Shown here in pieces: positions 33,901-43,700 of a DNA stretch of 64,000 bases. This stretch comes from Congeria kusceri (lineage: Eukaryota > Mollusca > Bivalvia > Myida > Dreissenidae). The stretch is taken from positions 18,501 through 82,500 of the forward strand of contig JAPFQT010000370.1 of NCBI GenBank assembly GCA_027627225.1. The letters are read 5' to 3'. Each line of letters opens with the position of its first letter. Position 1 is the first letter of the stretch. Below the pieces are notes generated by a model. That model was not told the origin of the DNA, made no database searches, and was given only the letters and a program-made list of their open reading frames with translations. Made by a program: the position numbers and the translations under genes.

Positions 33901-34189
33901 TATGCGTCAAAATACGCCGATTTTCTATAAACAAGTATCTTGAATTTCAATTGAATGTCATTCATAGTTATGGCTAAATGTTTTATTTAACAAAAAAATG
34001 TCAAAATATTTTAAGTCGTAAGTCCAAACAAGCGCAGATAACTCTGGAAATACAAATCACAAGGTTACCTGCCTTGTCGTAAGGAATTATACCCTTTTGA
34101 TAGTGAACACGTATTGAAAGTATCAAATGAATACTTTACATAGTTTTTGATAAATGGACAATAACTCGACTTTTTTTCTTCAAAAAGTC
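33901..34189. other. Non-coding spacer
   Basis: AT-rich. AAAAAAGTCGAGC near 34183 faces ACTCGACTTTTTTTC near 34163, a small hairpin. Nothing else is seen. Confidence 0.35.
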
Positions 34190-34650
34190 GAGCTAAACAT
34201 GGCCAATTATCATGTCCACAAACACTTTCATGAAGTTTAGTGAAGATCGGATGACAATTGTTGGACTTGGAGAGCAGAAAAGGCTAAAAAGGCCAATTAG
34301 ATCATTCAAGGGCCATAACTCAATATTATATGGGGTGATTTGGCTGGTTATTGAATCTCACCTTGCTATTATTATTACAAACCTTTTTATAAAGTTTGGT
34401 GAAGATTGGCTGAAAACCTTTTGACTTATAGAACGGCTAGATTTAAGTTAATTCAAGGGCCATAACTCCACAATTCCTAAGGATGATTTGGCTGATTATA
34501 AAACATGGCCTAGATATTATGCCGACGAATGAAGTTTGGTTAAGATCGGATGAAAACTGACAGCGGAAATGAATATGATTACCGACAGACTGACTGGCAT
34601 TAGCAAACCAATATACCATGCCATCTTCGATGGGGGGCATAATTAATTGG
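34190..34650 (+). repeat. Second copy of the 'GATCGGATGAAAACTG' repeat family
   Basis: Units carry ATGAAGTTTAGTGAAGATCG, AGGGCCATAACTCAA, a GGCTGATTATAAAACATGGC block and GAAAACTG. The terminus GCAAACCAATATACCATGCC then ATCTTCGATGGGGGGCATAA is the same as at 28020-28055. Confidence 0.85.
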
Positions 34651-34671
34651 TTGCTTATTAAAAACACTAAC

Positions 34672-34805
34672 CATGTCCCTCTCCAGACAAACAGTCATCG
34701 TGAAAAGTGGGCTGGGGTCTGATTTGCTGATGCCCCTGGTGGCCATTGAGAGTTCCTATAGCAACAACTCTGACAATAAGCCTACCATTGGGTCTGTGTA
34801 TAAAC
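34672..34805 (-). CDS. Unrecognised gene A, internal exon with in-frame TAG
   Basis: The acceptor TATTTTATGACAG and donor ATG|GTTAGT bound 134 nt. After two bases completing a split Gly codon it reads LYTDPMVGLLSELLL, then TAG (34758-34756), then ELSMATRGISKSDPS and PLFTMTVCLERDM. Both halves look coding and the phases on both sides fit (in phase 1, out phase 0). A one-base change would turn TAG into a Gln or Trp codon. An alternative acceptor directly after the TAG (GCTATAG) would avoid the stop, but then the phase no longer fits the upstream exon. This could be pseudogene decay, an allelic null, an assembly error or alternative splicing. Confidence 0.5.
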
Positions 34806-35215
34806 CTGTCATAAAATACAGGACAACATTGTGTTAACTATAAGTGTGTCAATAACTTATATTCAATACTCAACTATATTCAGTTATATTCAATAACAAT
34901 ATCTGACAAATCAAAAACATTTCTTTTTTTTAAACTGTTTTTAGAAAAAGACACTAAAATAACAATGAAGTCTAGTTTTTAAAACTACCATATCATCTTT
35001 TAAATGAAGCAATTTTCAACACAGAAGATTGATATGCACAAGATGCACATGAATCATCATCATCATCATCAACATTAGATGTCTAATCTTTTATCACTGT
35101 ATTTGTGTGTAATAAAAGAACTATGTTAAATGTTTACATTATTCTGGCTGCCAGCATCTACAGCTTTCTGGTCCAGCGATCACGTCCTGAAATTCCAGAC
35201 CATGCGTAGACTGAC
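34806..35215. other. Intron of gene A
   Basis: AT-rich, with a CATCATCATCATC triplet run at 35054-35070. A 62-codon frame continues out of the next exon to a TAA at 35139; the GTCAGT donor at 35215 is preferred because it preserves phase. Confidence 0.4.
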
Positions 35216-35343
35216 CAGATGGTCGCCTTCCTGTGGTCACTCCGGAGTTTGTACGGTTGTGTTCCTCCAAATGGCCTGACCAGCAGGCGTCAGAGTAGCA
35301 GACGAGCGCCAGGAACAGGCTAGACATTTCATCACGATGGTAA
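35216..35343 (-). CDS. Unrecognised gene A, internal exon
   Basis: The acceptor TGTCTTATCTTCAG and the strong donor CTG|GTCAGT bound 128 nt. One base completes a Ser codon, then YHRDEMSSLFLALVCYSD, ACWSGHLEEHNRTNSG and VTTGRRPS follow, with one base left over. Both junctions agree in phase. The intron before it is only 52 nt, unusually short for this genome. The frame alternatively continues to a stop at 35139 if the donor is unused, giving a different C-terminus. Confidence 0.55.
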
Positions 35344-35395
35344 CTGAAGATAAGACATCATTGAACAAAAAAGTAGGTACAGTCGACTCCCTTAC

Positions 35396-35508
35396 CTCGA
35401 AGTTGCCCAGACCAGCAAAAAAAATTAAGTTTTCAAAACTTTTAGCCATCCAGAAACATTTTCAAACATCATCTGTTGTTTTGCGTCTGTTTCTCCCAAA
35501 CCTCCAGA
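35396..35508 (-). CDS. Unrecognised gene A, most upstream exon found, with in-frame TAA
   Basis: The acceptor AAATACTCTTCAG and strong donor GAG|GTAAGG bound 113 nt. It reads SGGLGETDAKQQMMF and ENVSGWLKVLKT, then TAA (35427-35425), then FFLLVWATS into the next exon in phase. An eight-T run follows the stop, so a homopolymer indel is a possible cause. A second frame (MAKSFENLIFFAGLGNFE) is open to the same donor but gives a stop in the following exon. No further upstream exon was identified, so the gene is partial here. Confidence 0.45.
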
Positions 35509-36304
35509 CTGAAGAGTATTTACACATGTAGACCATTTTGGGTGACTGAGTGAAGAAAAGTTTGGCTCAATTTAAGTTGTTCTTTGCATAGACTTGCAGT
35601 ATTTATGGAAGAGTAAATAGCAAAATAATATGCATATGATAAATATTATAACTCCTTCTGCTTTTGACTTGAATTGCCTGCAGTATTTCCACCTATATAA
35701 TCTGTAATGAAGTTTTTCCACAAACCTTGTGCTTAATACCAGAAGTGGTACATTTAGGGAATCAATTTCAATCAGAACATAATATAGGGATGCGCACAAG
35801 TTTTGAAGCCAAATATCCTTTGTTCTCCACTGGACACTAGCCTGGACATTTTATCCATTATTGACTTGACACGACTTCGTTACAAACACGATTTACGGTA
35901 GGAAAACTGAGACAAGGACCAGGACACACATTTAGAGCCATCAGAAAAGTCAAAACTTGAAAATTTGAGCCAAACAAAAGACATGTATATGAATATATAT
36001 TGCAAAACAATTGGTACTTAAAAGAAAATTTGAGCCAACAAGAATTTGCAAATAGCAAGTTTCGATTAATACGGATTTGACTGAAATCACTGTAATTAGC
36101 AAATGCATTTATGTTCTTATGCTATAGTTCTTTTGTTAATTCATTTAAGTCTCTGTGTAACACTTTTATCAGTGAAGTATTGCAACAGTTCTACAATGTA
36201 CAATGTCTACATGATTGTACATTCGCAGTGGTGTAGGTCTCTGCCTTCTTATCATGTGATTGTGAGTTCATTGTAAAAATGATGCAAATGTGACATCAAC
36301 GCTT
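35509..36304. other. AT-rich DNA upstream of the gene A exons
   Basis: No splice-bounded coding block is visible. Short frames at 35572-36058 are AT-rich and unsupported. Confidence 0.4.
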
Positions 36305-36310
36305 AAAGCC

Positions 36311-37079
36311 CTTTCACACCAGAGCCCGTCCTTACCACGTCAACCACATCATGAGAGGACATGGTGAGGACAGCCTTTGATGTGTTGAGGACCGAGGGAT
36401 ATGCATCAGGGACCTGGTTATGTCTTGTGGGCGTGAAGGGTGTGGGGCAGTTTTGAGCTTGCGCAGTGAGAACGAGGAAAATCAAGGACGTAGTGTGGAC
36501 CATTTAATGACGCACATGTATTAGTGACAGGTGAAGCGCGTTTATGACACCCTATTGACGCAGCATGGACTTCATGAATGTAATACCTACGTGGGGACTT
36601 CTCTGGCAGTGTTTGTGCTAAGCATCTGCAACGCGCCCATTTGGACATCTCTGCATCACCATAAAGACATCAGGACTGCTACAGGTCAGTATCAGGTCCA
36701 TGTAAGCTTTCACCATGAAGTCATTACTGTGCATTTCCTATGTATGTAGTGCGTCAGCACTGCATCAGTGGTGGGTTTATACTCAGTCTGTTTGAAACAT
36801 AAAATGGTGCCAAAATTTGACTATGAAAATAATGATATACGATTGAGCGTGGCCACATATTTATAGGACAAGGTTGACGTGGGTATGGCGTATGTTTAGT
36901 GTGATACTAGCGGCGTACAGTATTCTAATACGTGCCGGATATGCAGAAGCTGTGCTGTATTAACTGATTTCACATGAAGCACAAGGGATGATGCGCGTGG
37001 CAAGGTATTAGTGTTGACCGCCCGGTCGTGTTCAGGACCTTGTTTAATGAGTACTGACATACTCTGGTGTGATAGCACC
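36311..37079. mobile_element. MITE-like element with TCACACCAGAG ends
   Basis: CTTTCACACCAGAG at 36311-36324 is mirrored by CTCTGGTGTGATAG at 37062-37075. The about 770-bp interior is GC-richer than the surroundings and carries GAGGACATGGTGAGGAC-type repeats at the left and a TTCAGGACCTTG block at the right. Several short frames exist but none is transposase-like. It lies between genes A and B. Confidence 0.5.
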
Positions 37080-37207
37080 ATTACTTACAGATTATTGACC
37101 AACTGGGCTATTACAGTTCTTCCTCCTAGCCATAATCCTGGTGGCATTTGAGGGGGGGGGGGTGGAGACAGGCAGTGCCTTCAGGTGAGGAAGGCCTGAT
37201 CACTCTC

Positions 37208-37303
37208 CTACTCCTGTCTGTCCTCACTGTCCTCCTCCTCCTTCTCCTCCTCCTCCTCATCATCTGGTGTTGGAGTGCTCCATGCTGGTCCCTGCTTCTT
37301 GGC
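37208..37303 (-). CDS. Unrecognised gene B, terminal exon with acidic C-terminus
   Basis: The acceptor TATCCATCTCCTTACAG is followed by 96 nt, phase 0, ending in TAG at 37210-37208. It encodes AKKQGPAWSTPTPDD, then a Glu/Asp-rich tail EEEEEKEEEDSEDRQE. The Glu run is written by a GAG triplet repeat. It joins the exon at 37858-38061 in frame. The opposite frame on this strand gives poly-Arg and the flanking one poly-Asp from the CAT run at 37386-37410; both are artefacts. Acidic tails are common on chromatin-associated or transcription-linked proteins, but no function is assigned. Confidence 0.6.
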   Translation of the reverse strand, partial: AKKQGPAWSTPTPDDEEEEEKEEEDSEDRQE

Positions 37304-37857
37304 CTGTAAGGAGATGGATATCTGAATAGTGTGCACACCAACAGCAGCAGTTTCAGTAGTTTACATAATATTGCACTGTATTTATCATCATCATCATCAT
37401 CATCATCATCGTCAAACATTGTGCAATAGCATTAATAGTTCATTTCAGTTTGGTGGGATTTTTATACCAGAGCTAATCATCATCATCATCCTCATCATCC
37501 GCGTTGTGCAACAGTACTTATGGTACATAACAGATTTTGGAACATTACTACTAGAAGCAATCAAATTATTTCATAATTTGCATATAATAATCAACATTTT
37601 TATCATAATCATTATTATCAGTTGTGTTGAAGTCATATGAAAATTGTTTTTCTGTTAACAATTTGGTCTAGTATTGCTCAATAACCGTGTTTAGATACCA
37701 GTACCTATAGCTTTGACAAATTACCCGGCACTCGTGAACTCTATTACCATAATTTATTGCTTGAATTATTCCCTCTATAATTCTACAAGATTTGGTCTGT
37801 ACATGTGTTTCACATATTTATGAGACAATAACTGTATTTTAAGTGGAAAACTCTTAC
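37304..37857. other. Intron of gene B with CAT triplet runs
   Basis: CATCATCATCATCATCATC at 37386-37410 and again near 37478-37500. The rest is AT-rich without features. Confidence 0.5.
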
Positions 37858-38061
37858 ATCCATTTTTGAAGTGCAACGATAAATCATTCTAAGCACTTGA
37901 GGTCTGGGTGTGGGCTCGAGAGGAGGTGCAGCCTCATCTTCACAACAGACAGCCCTCACTCCATACACACCCAGTAGGACCCCTGGGCTACAGTACACCA
38001 CCTGTATGCTCTCTGCCCCACAAATGGGGCACTTTCTGGGGCTACTCCTGTTGGCTGGCAT
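37858..38061 (-). CDS. Unrecognised gene B, Cys-containing exon
   Basis: The acceptor ATTTCTGTTTCAG directly precedes ATGCCAGCC, and the donor GAT|GTAAGA closes a 204-nt exon, phase 0 to 0. It encodes 68 residues with a CPICG knuckle at residues 11-15, further Cys at 24, 39, 40 and 63, a Pro-rich stretch (APPLEPTPRPQ) and IYRCTSKMD. The CxxC plus later Cys pair could bind zinc, but the spacing does not let me name a family. The ATG at the exon start could be a true initiator or an internal Met. A second open frame (KCQPTGVAPESAPF) ends in TGA at about 37956. Confidence 0.6.
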
Positions 38062-38942
38062 CTGAAACAGAAATTACGTTGGCATTGTAAAAACAACATT
38101 GAAGTACACTGGCATTGTTGTTGTTGTTGTATGGGTGTTGGATTTTTTTTTACCAAGTGACGACCATTTCTAAAAAAAACAGCATTGTAGAAGAACATTT
38201 ACATATAATTATTGGTTTGGTAATAATGGATTTTAGTAGTTGTTTGATGTTTTAAAATGTTTAACAACACAGCCCAAATATTCTTTGTGCAGATGCTTTC
38301 ACTTCAGAGACAATTCCTAGGAATTAGTTACCAAAGGCTCCTATGTTAAACCAACAAACAGAAACTAATGCTGATTAATTTCATTTCTCTTGAAGCATTT
38401 ATGTGAGGAAAATACTTATACTGGTAATATTCAATATAACAATCATTTAAACAGTGTTTGTATTTGTTGATCACTTAGTTTTCTAGCACAAGTGTGCCAA
38501 TATTCAGCTACTTTTTATATGGGCAATATTGGCGTGGCCCAACCGGCAAAGCACCATAACTGTGGTGGAAAGTTGGCCCTATTTGTGTATTGAGCAGCAA
38601 CAGGATTTTGGTGGCTACTTTGAAAATGGCCTTGTTAGCAGTAATATTTCTTAATAAAATTTACATACCTGCAAAGAGAATTTATTCCTCAATAATGTTT
38701 CAAAAATATTTGTACAATAACACTTCATTTTGGATGCAACACCAACTTAAACCTACACACTACTGCATTTTCAAACACATCTCGCTGTCCTGGAAATTAA
38801 TGAAATTTTAAACTTTATTTTTTTACAACTTAAAGTGCATTTCGGCGATATGACATTACAGCGAATTTAGCCCAATCTAAAAAAGTAGCACTAAATTTGC
38901 GATAAACGTCTCATTTATTAGACTATTAGTTTTCTTACTTAC
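38062..38942. other. Intron or spacer, AT-rich
   Basis: TTGTTGTTGTTG at 38116 and a T-run at 38143. No further exon is clear, although a missing exon here would resolve the phase conflict between 38943-39096 and 37858-38061. Confidence 0.4.
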
Positions 38943-39096
38943 TTTGCCATGCCTTGGGTATTAATGCAATACAGTTGCAGGTCGATGTTAACTGATAGCA
39001 GGAAGGCTGCTTCTCTTCAAGCCAGGTCATGTTCTGTAATACCGTGACTGTGTAGTTCCCATTCCTGGTCTCCTGGGTTTTCTCAATGACTCTGTA
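38943..39096 (-). CDS. Probable exon upstream of gene B
   Basis: The weak AT-rich acceptor (AAATTACAG) and strong donor AAA|GTAAGT bound 154 nt with one fully open coding-like frame. It reads YRVIEKTQETRNGNY, TVTVLQNMTWLEEKQ and PSCYQLTSTCNC, then IALIPKAWQ plus one base. The pattern of alternating hydrophobics and a CNC pair vaguely recalls netrin-like (NTR) modules, from memory only. Its exit phase (1) does not fit the next exon in the CPICG frame; that join would read NASQQE then stop. So it may belong to a separate isoform or gene, or an exon is missing. Confidence 0.5.
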
Positions 39097-39189
39097 CTGT
39101 AATTTACATTAATTTATATTTTTATAGTCTGAACAGTATAGCTACTACTTAAATATAAATAAAGCAAAACTCGATTTGCGACAGCAGGA

Positions 39190-39520
39190 GAAAACTCTTA
39201 GCAGCCCGAGGTCCTTTATTTATTGCAAGTGACCCATCGGCAAAAAAACAACACAGCACATCACAAAATCACATAACAAACACAAAACACACTGTGCAAC
39301 GTGAATATAACTGGGGTCACTGTATTGGAATGGTCAATGCAAAGAATTGAGGGTTTAAACTGGTTCCATGCATGCCAAATACACACTTAGCCCCGAATTA
39401 TTCACTTAAAAGGCACATGTACATAATACATGGAAACAAAACAGACAAAAACACCACAAAAATGAAAAATGAATAACACTGGGGTCACCGCCTTGGAACG
39501 GTCAATGCAGAAACACATCA
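39190..39520. repeat. Diverged direct duplication ('ACTGGGGTCACTG')
   Basis: AACTGGGGTCACTGTATTGG then AATGGTCAATGCA near 39309 recurs as CACTGGGGTCACCGCCTTGG then AACGGTCAATGCA near 39478. Each copy is preceded by an A/C-rich tract (ACAAACACAAAACAC, ACACCACAAAAATG). Non-coding. Confidence 0.5.
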
Positions 39521-40145
39521 ATTTCAACGTTATGCAATTTCAGGAAAAAGACGTAATGTTCAGTGTAAAAAGCCAGATAACATAGCTTTGCTGTATATGT
39601 TTATTTTAAACTGAATACAACTTCATAAACTACTCTACATCTTCCTGCCAAACCATATTGAAAAAAAATAATTTAACTTAATGAACGTGGGTGTTAAAAC
39701 CAGCGTTTAAAATTGGAAATGCTGTAAAATATTAAATAAAAGGGCACGATATATCCTAGATGACTTTACGCTTCGTCACAAAGATAGTAAAAATATTTAT
39801 ATGATAATGTACTCCAGAAACGTGCAATGCACCGATTGCATCATAATTTTAAAACGCAAAGAAATTAAAGCTACTTATCTACTATTTTAAAACAACCAAA
39901 TTTGTAACGATGAAAACGATTAAAACTTGTATCTTGTGAATGTTATACTGTCTTAATGTGCTGACTACAGTATGGCTGGAAGGCAACAATCATAGTTTAG
40001 GTGATTAAACAACACTGAACCTGATGTCAGTTGTTGTGACATTAACATGTTTGTGTATGGGTCACGATTTAAAATAAAACCCAAATTTATCTTTTTTGGC
40101 TAAAATGTGGCCCTCTGACAGTTATTGCAAAACCATGAGAGTTAG
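39521..40145. other. AT-rich non-coding DNA
   Basis: No supported feature. Confidence 0.4.
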
Positions 40146-40345
40146 TCATCTTACAGTGAATTTCAAAATGACCGAAGTTCTTTGTGAAATTCTTTAGGAC
40201 ATTTTACCAGCGACATACCGGCCATGTGGAGTGACAGGTTGAGTCCATTCCACCATCATACTGACCTTACATTCCTGATGTATTCAGTCCATGGGTAATG
40301 GGATTCCCTGTCGAGTCTCTACTTCCTGCTCCATGTTCCTTTGAA
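40146..40345 (-). CDS. Possible decayed exon block
   Basis: On the minus strand ACTTTCAAAG (acceptor-like) is followed by ATGGAGCAGGAAG, with MEQEVETRQGIPLPMD then TGA, then a further 28 codons in the same frame (IHQECKVSMMVEWTQ and PVTPHGRYVAGKMS) to TAA. A GTCAGT donor and a GTATGT donor lie inside. The coding character changes frame, and no single exon choice joins the block at 38943-39096 without a stop. It is listed because GC content and residue composition stand out from the AT-rich surroundings. Confidence 0.3.
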
Positions 40346-40384
40346 AGTGATAATTTATTTATTAAACATGGGATAGGCAACATA

Positions 40385-40690
40385 TTGTAGTGTGCGTGGG
40401 TGAGAATCAGCTACCCAGTTAGCTCGTATGATAGAGTGTCGTGTTAGTGTTCCGGCGGTCGTGGGTTTGAGCCCCCCACTTTTCCTCCCAGGTTTACTGC
40501 AATGGTGTCAGGAGTACAAGGCAGGAGTGCCTGGGGTTGGCCTAAAAGGTTAATGAGTGGAGGAGAGTAGTGTGCGTGGGTAAGAACCAGCCACCCGGTT
40601 AGTTCAGATGGTAGAGTGCCATCGTGGGTTCGAGCCCCGCACCAAGTGCACTTTTTCTCCCAGGTTAACTATGATATTCATTTTGTACAT
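40385..40690 (+). mobile_element. Composite tRNA-like SINE with duplicated head
   Basis: The head AGTGTGCGTGGGTGAGAATC leads into tRNA-like TTAGCTCGTATGATAGAGTG and GTGGGTTTGAGCCCC. A body (TGGTGTCAGGAGTACAAGG, GTGCCTGGGGTTGGCC) follows, ending in GTGGAGGAGAGTAGTG. A second head plus tRNA-like part then starts (GTGTGCGTGGGTAAGAACC; GTTCAGATGGTAGAGTG; GTGGGTTCGAGCCCCGC). The tail GGAGGAGAGTAGTG is shared with the elements at 46.5 and 47.0 kb. Confidence 0.65.
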
Positions 40691-41700
40691 ACCTAGGGCC
40701 ATGTTGGTGCATCGACACACTTGGATGTAAATTTTATTGCAACATGTTCACATTAACTTTTTAATTTTGGGCGGTGAAAGTTTTGACCAAAATCCTGTTG
40801 GAACAACATAAAATAAGGACAACTTCCCACCACAGAAATGGATGGTTTTTCTGCAGTACAGCCCATTGTTTATTTTAAACAAATGAAAATGCAGACCCGT
40901 TATAATTTATAAATTGTCTTGCCAAAGTGTATGTGAAACAAATCTAGTGGGGGAGGGGAACAATTTTATCCTCGAAAGCCACTAGGAGCGTTTTTTCAGA
41001 ATATTTGAGACTATATTTAACTTTATTGCCAGCTGTACTTAGGCTTATTTTATATTTAGCTCTCCTGCTTTTGGCAGGTATTGTGTTCGTCATCCTTGTC
41101 GTCATACATTTTAGTTTTAACATAGAGGCCAAAACATTTCACAAATGTTCAAGATATTCGCATACAATATGTTTGTGTTGGCTGACCATTTTTTCATTAC
41201 TGGTTGAGTAACACAACTGATTTTTGGATGCGTTAATTCAAACTGCTTTTGTTTGGTTTAATTTCAAACAATGAATATGTGAAAGACCAATCTCAAGTTT
41301 AACATATTAACCGCCGTAGACTCGTAGTAACAACAAATAACACTGACAATATAAATAGATTTATTGTATTCCATCATAATGAAGCCACGGCCGGGATTCA
41401 AACCATTTACCTAGAAAACATCTCTGGACGGGATTTTTCTGACCAAACGTTTGTTTGAAAACTTGAATGTTTTTGGCTGATTTAATTCTGAAAGTTACAA
41501 TGCTGAAGTCATTTTTGTATTTCTTATATACACTTACAGATGTACAATGAAAATTAAACTAAATTAAGTTTGAACCAGTCACAACAACAATTACATTTAA
41601 TATTATAATGTGAACTTTTGCACTTTTTCATATACATCTTGTTTTTGATTGGGGTCAATCCATGCCATTTAATAGTTTCTAAACAACCCTTGTCCTCTTG
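40691..41700. other. Non-coding spacer
   Basis: AT-rich. GCCACGGCCGGGATTCAAAC at 41386-41405 hints at another decayed tRNA-like B box on the minus strand. The opposed short frames at 40944-41211 (a Leu/Val-rich plus frame) have no splice support. Confidence 0.35.
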
Positions 41701-42415
41701 GCGGAGAATCGCATTGCACCTTCATTATTTCACAAGGCGTCTCATGCCACTTTACCACTGTGAGCTTACTTAACTTACTTATTTACATGAACTATATTAC
41801 AAACTCTTTTATTATAATGTTATTGCCCAAATGGTGCATCGATCAATTAAGGATTTTGGTTTTAACTGTTACCATGACTATACGGCTAGTCTTTAGACTG
41901 TAGTCAGGGCTGTTTTATTGTCAGGTTGTAAAAACAACCCTGTATATTGATGTTTATGACATGCAATATAGGAATAAAAATGGATACAACTTTTAAGGAT
42001 TTTAAAGTGATCTGGTCTAATTACTACACCCCAATAAATGGGACAAAAAAGTGATCTGGTCCAATACCTAATCCCTAATAAATCGGCCAAAAAGTGGTCT
42101 GGTCTGACTGGCATCGACGGGCCCAGTGAAATGTATCTCACTGTTTGACCAGCTCTTTCAAATGTATTTATTATCAACTCAAAAGGCTGCGAAATGTGAC
42201 AGATTAACTATTGCCGCACAAGTTGGGCTACATATTTATCACAAAGCACATGTGCCATTAGATGAGAAATGACCAGTCGCATGCACACAATTATTTCGGA
42301 TTTTAGACATTAACACAAAAATAACATTGTTCAAACACAATGTGTTTCATTCATTTACATCTACAACTTTGTAAGAAACCGTCATTAATGACCTGCATTA
42401 CCCACGTGCCAGTTG
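41701..42415. repeat. Non-coding DNA with a 45-bp triple repeat
   Basis: At 42006-42105 AAGTGATCTGGTCTAATTAC, AAGTGATCTGGTCCAATACC and AAGTGGTCTGGTCTGACTGG begin three successive units of about 45-50 bp, each with an AATAAATSGG stretch. The 94-codon minus-strand frame at 41893-42177 runs across these units and is not called. Confidence 0.45.
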
Positions 42416-42466
42416 TTACGTTGAGTTCTTATTTTTCAACTTTTCCCGTATCAAAATATCCGCCAT
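42416..42466 (-). CDS. Possible first exon or tiny ORF (16 residues)
   Basis: CAATGGCGG on the minus strand starts MADILIREKLKNKNST, stop at 42418-42416. A GTAACA donor-like site falls just before the stop. The start context resembles the ATGGCGG starts at 13352 and 45702. It lies upstream of genes A and B on the same strand and could be a 5' exon, but no linking exon is seen. Confidence 0.22.
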   Translation of the reverse strand: MADILIREKLKNKNST

Positions 42467-43700
42467 TGCTACAACAACAACACAATAGGGTCAAGACGGT
42501 CCAATTCTATTAGTCATTAACGTAAAAGTCGTTGTGAAAAAATCAAAGCGCTGAATGCACTCAAGTTGTTCGTTTCTGCGTAACACAGTGCATTACCCAG
42601 TTTTCAAACGTTTATAGCAACAGAAATTTAAACCAAACAGAGCAGTTTCGAAAAATATTTTTTAGACTTTGTGTAAACTAAAACCTGTCTACAGTTTTTA
42701 ATAAAATCAATGACTTTTATAACATTCATTTATTGAAACAGTGACCCATAAAATATGTCCTGATTGAAACTGTTAGTGCACTGTTCGCATATATTTAAAT
42801 AAAATTTAATAACATAACGTCAGATGAAACTTATCGATTCGTCTTAATAATTTATCTATATTGGCACATAAGACCCATATGTTATGTTTTGCAGAATGTT
42901 TCGCAAACATGTTTAATATACAGTAGTATTAAAATTTTATATTAGAACCAGTAAATAAATTTAAACTGTATGCGGCCCCTTAATTAAGTTATCTGCGCAG
43001 AGGTTGAATGTGGTTAAGTACATAGCTTTGACTTTCGACTTCATCCTCTGTGTATGGAATGAGGAGCCAGACCTTTAATTTTAGTATATGCTTTTCAGCG
43101 AAATATCGAATTTTATTGGTGAAATAAAATTGTATATTTTCACTGTTTGAGCAGTAAAAATATAAGATTTTATATTTTCACTGCAGTTAAAATATGACAT
43201 AAAACGATCTATTGTTCCATAAATAGCATCGTTCTACAAGTAGTGGTTTACAACCCTTGGCATTTAATATACATCTACAGTATGAACATGCACGTGTTTA
43301 CATCAAACACATTATAAAATTCAACAAAATTATAATTTACCGACAACAACTCACAAAATATGGTTCCGAGGTGGCGCTTAATACAAGTAGTTAGGAAGAA
43401 AAAAAGCAGATGGGTCGGTTATATACAATTTGACGATATAAGACCACTTTAAAAAGTCAGTAAATGTATTGTAATTTGGAAACGATTATTGTTTTCAACA
43501 ATGTAGGTGAAGAGAAGTAGTCATAGCGCACATCGAAACGTAAGGACTTTTATAAAACATGCCACGATGGAAGTTGAACCACATCATTAATCATTTTGCA
43601 AATACCGAATATTCACAACAATAATTTTATTAATGACATAAAGTTATTGTTTTCGAAATGTATTCATTACTGCATTAGCAATAACATTGGTTTGCGGTAA
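42467..43700. other. AT-rich non-coding DNA
   Basis: No supported gene or repeat. A small inverted feature occurs near 43110-43175 (AAAATTGTATATTTTCACTG, TTTTATATTTTCACTG). Confidence 0.4.

Noticed and set aside
34672..35508. Non-standard genetic code (TAA/TAG read as Gln)
   Set aside because: Both in-frame stops could be Gln, but gene B ends in TAG, and the SINE and mollusc-type repeat content points to an animal nuclear genome with the standard code.
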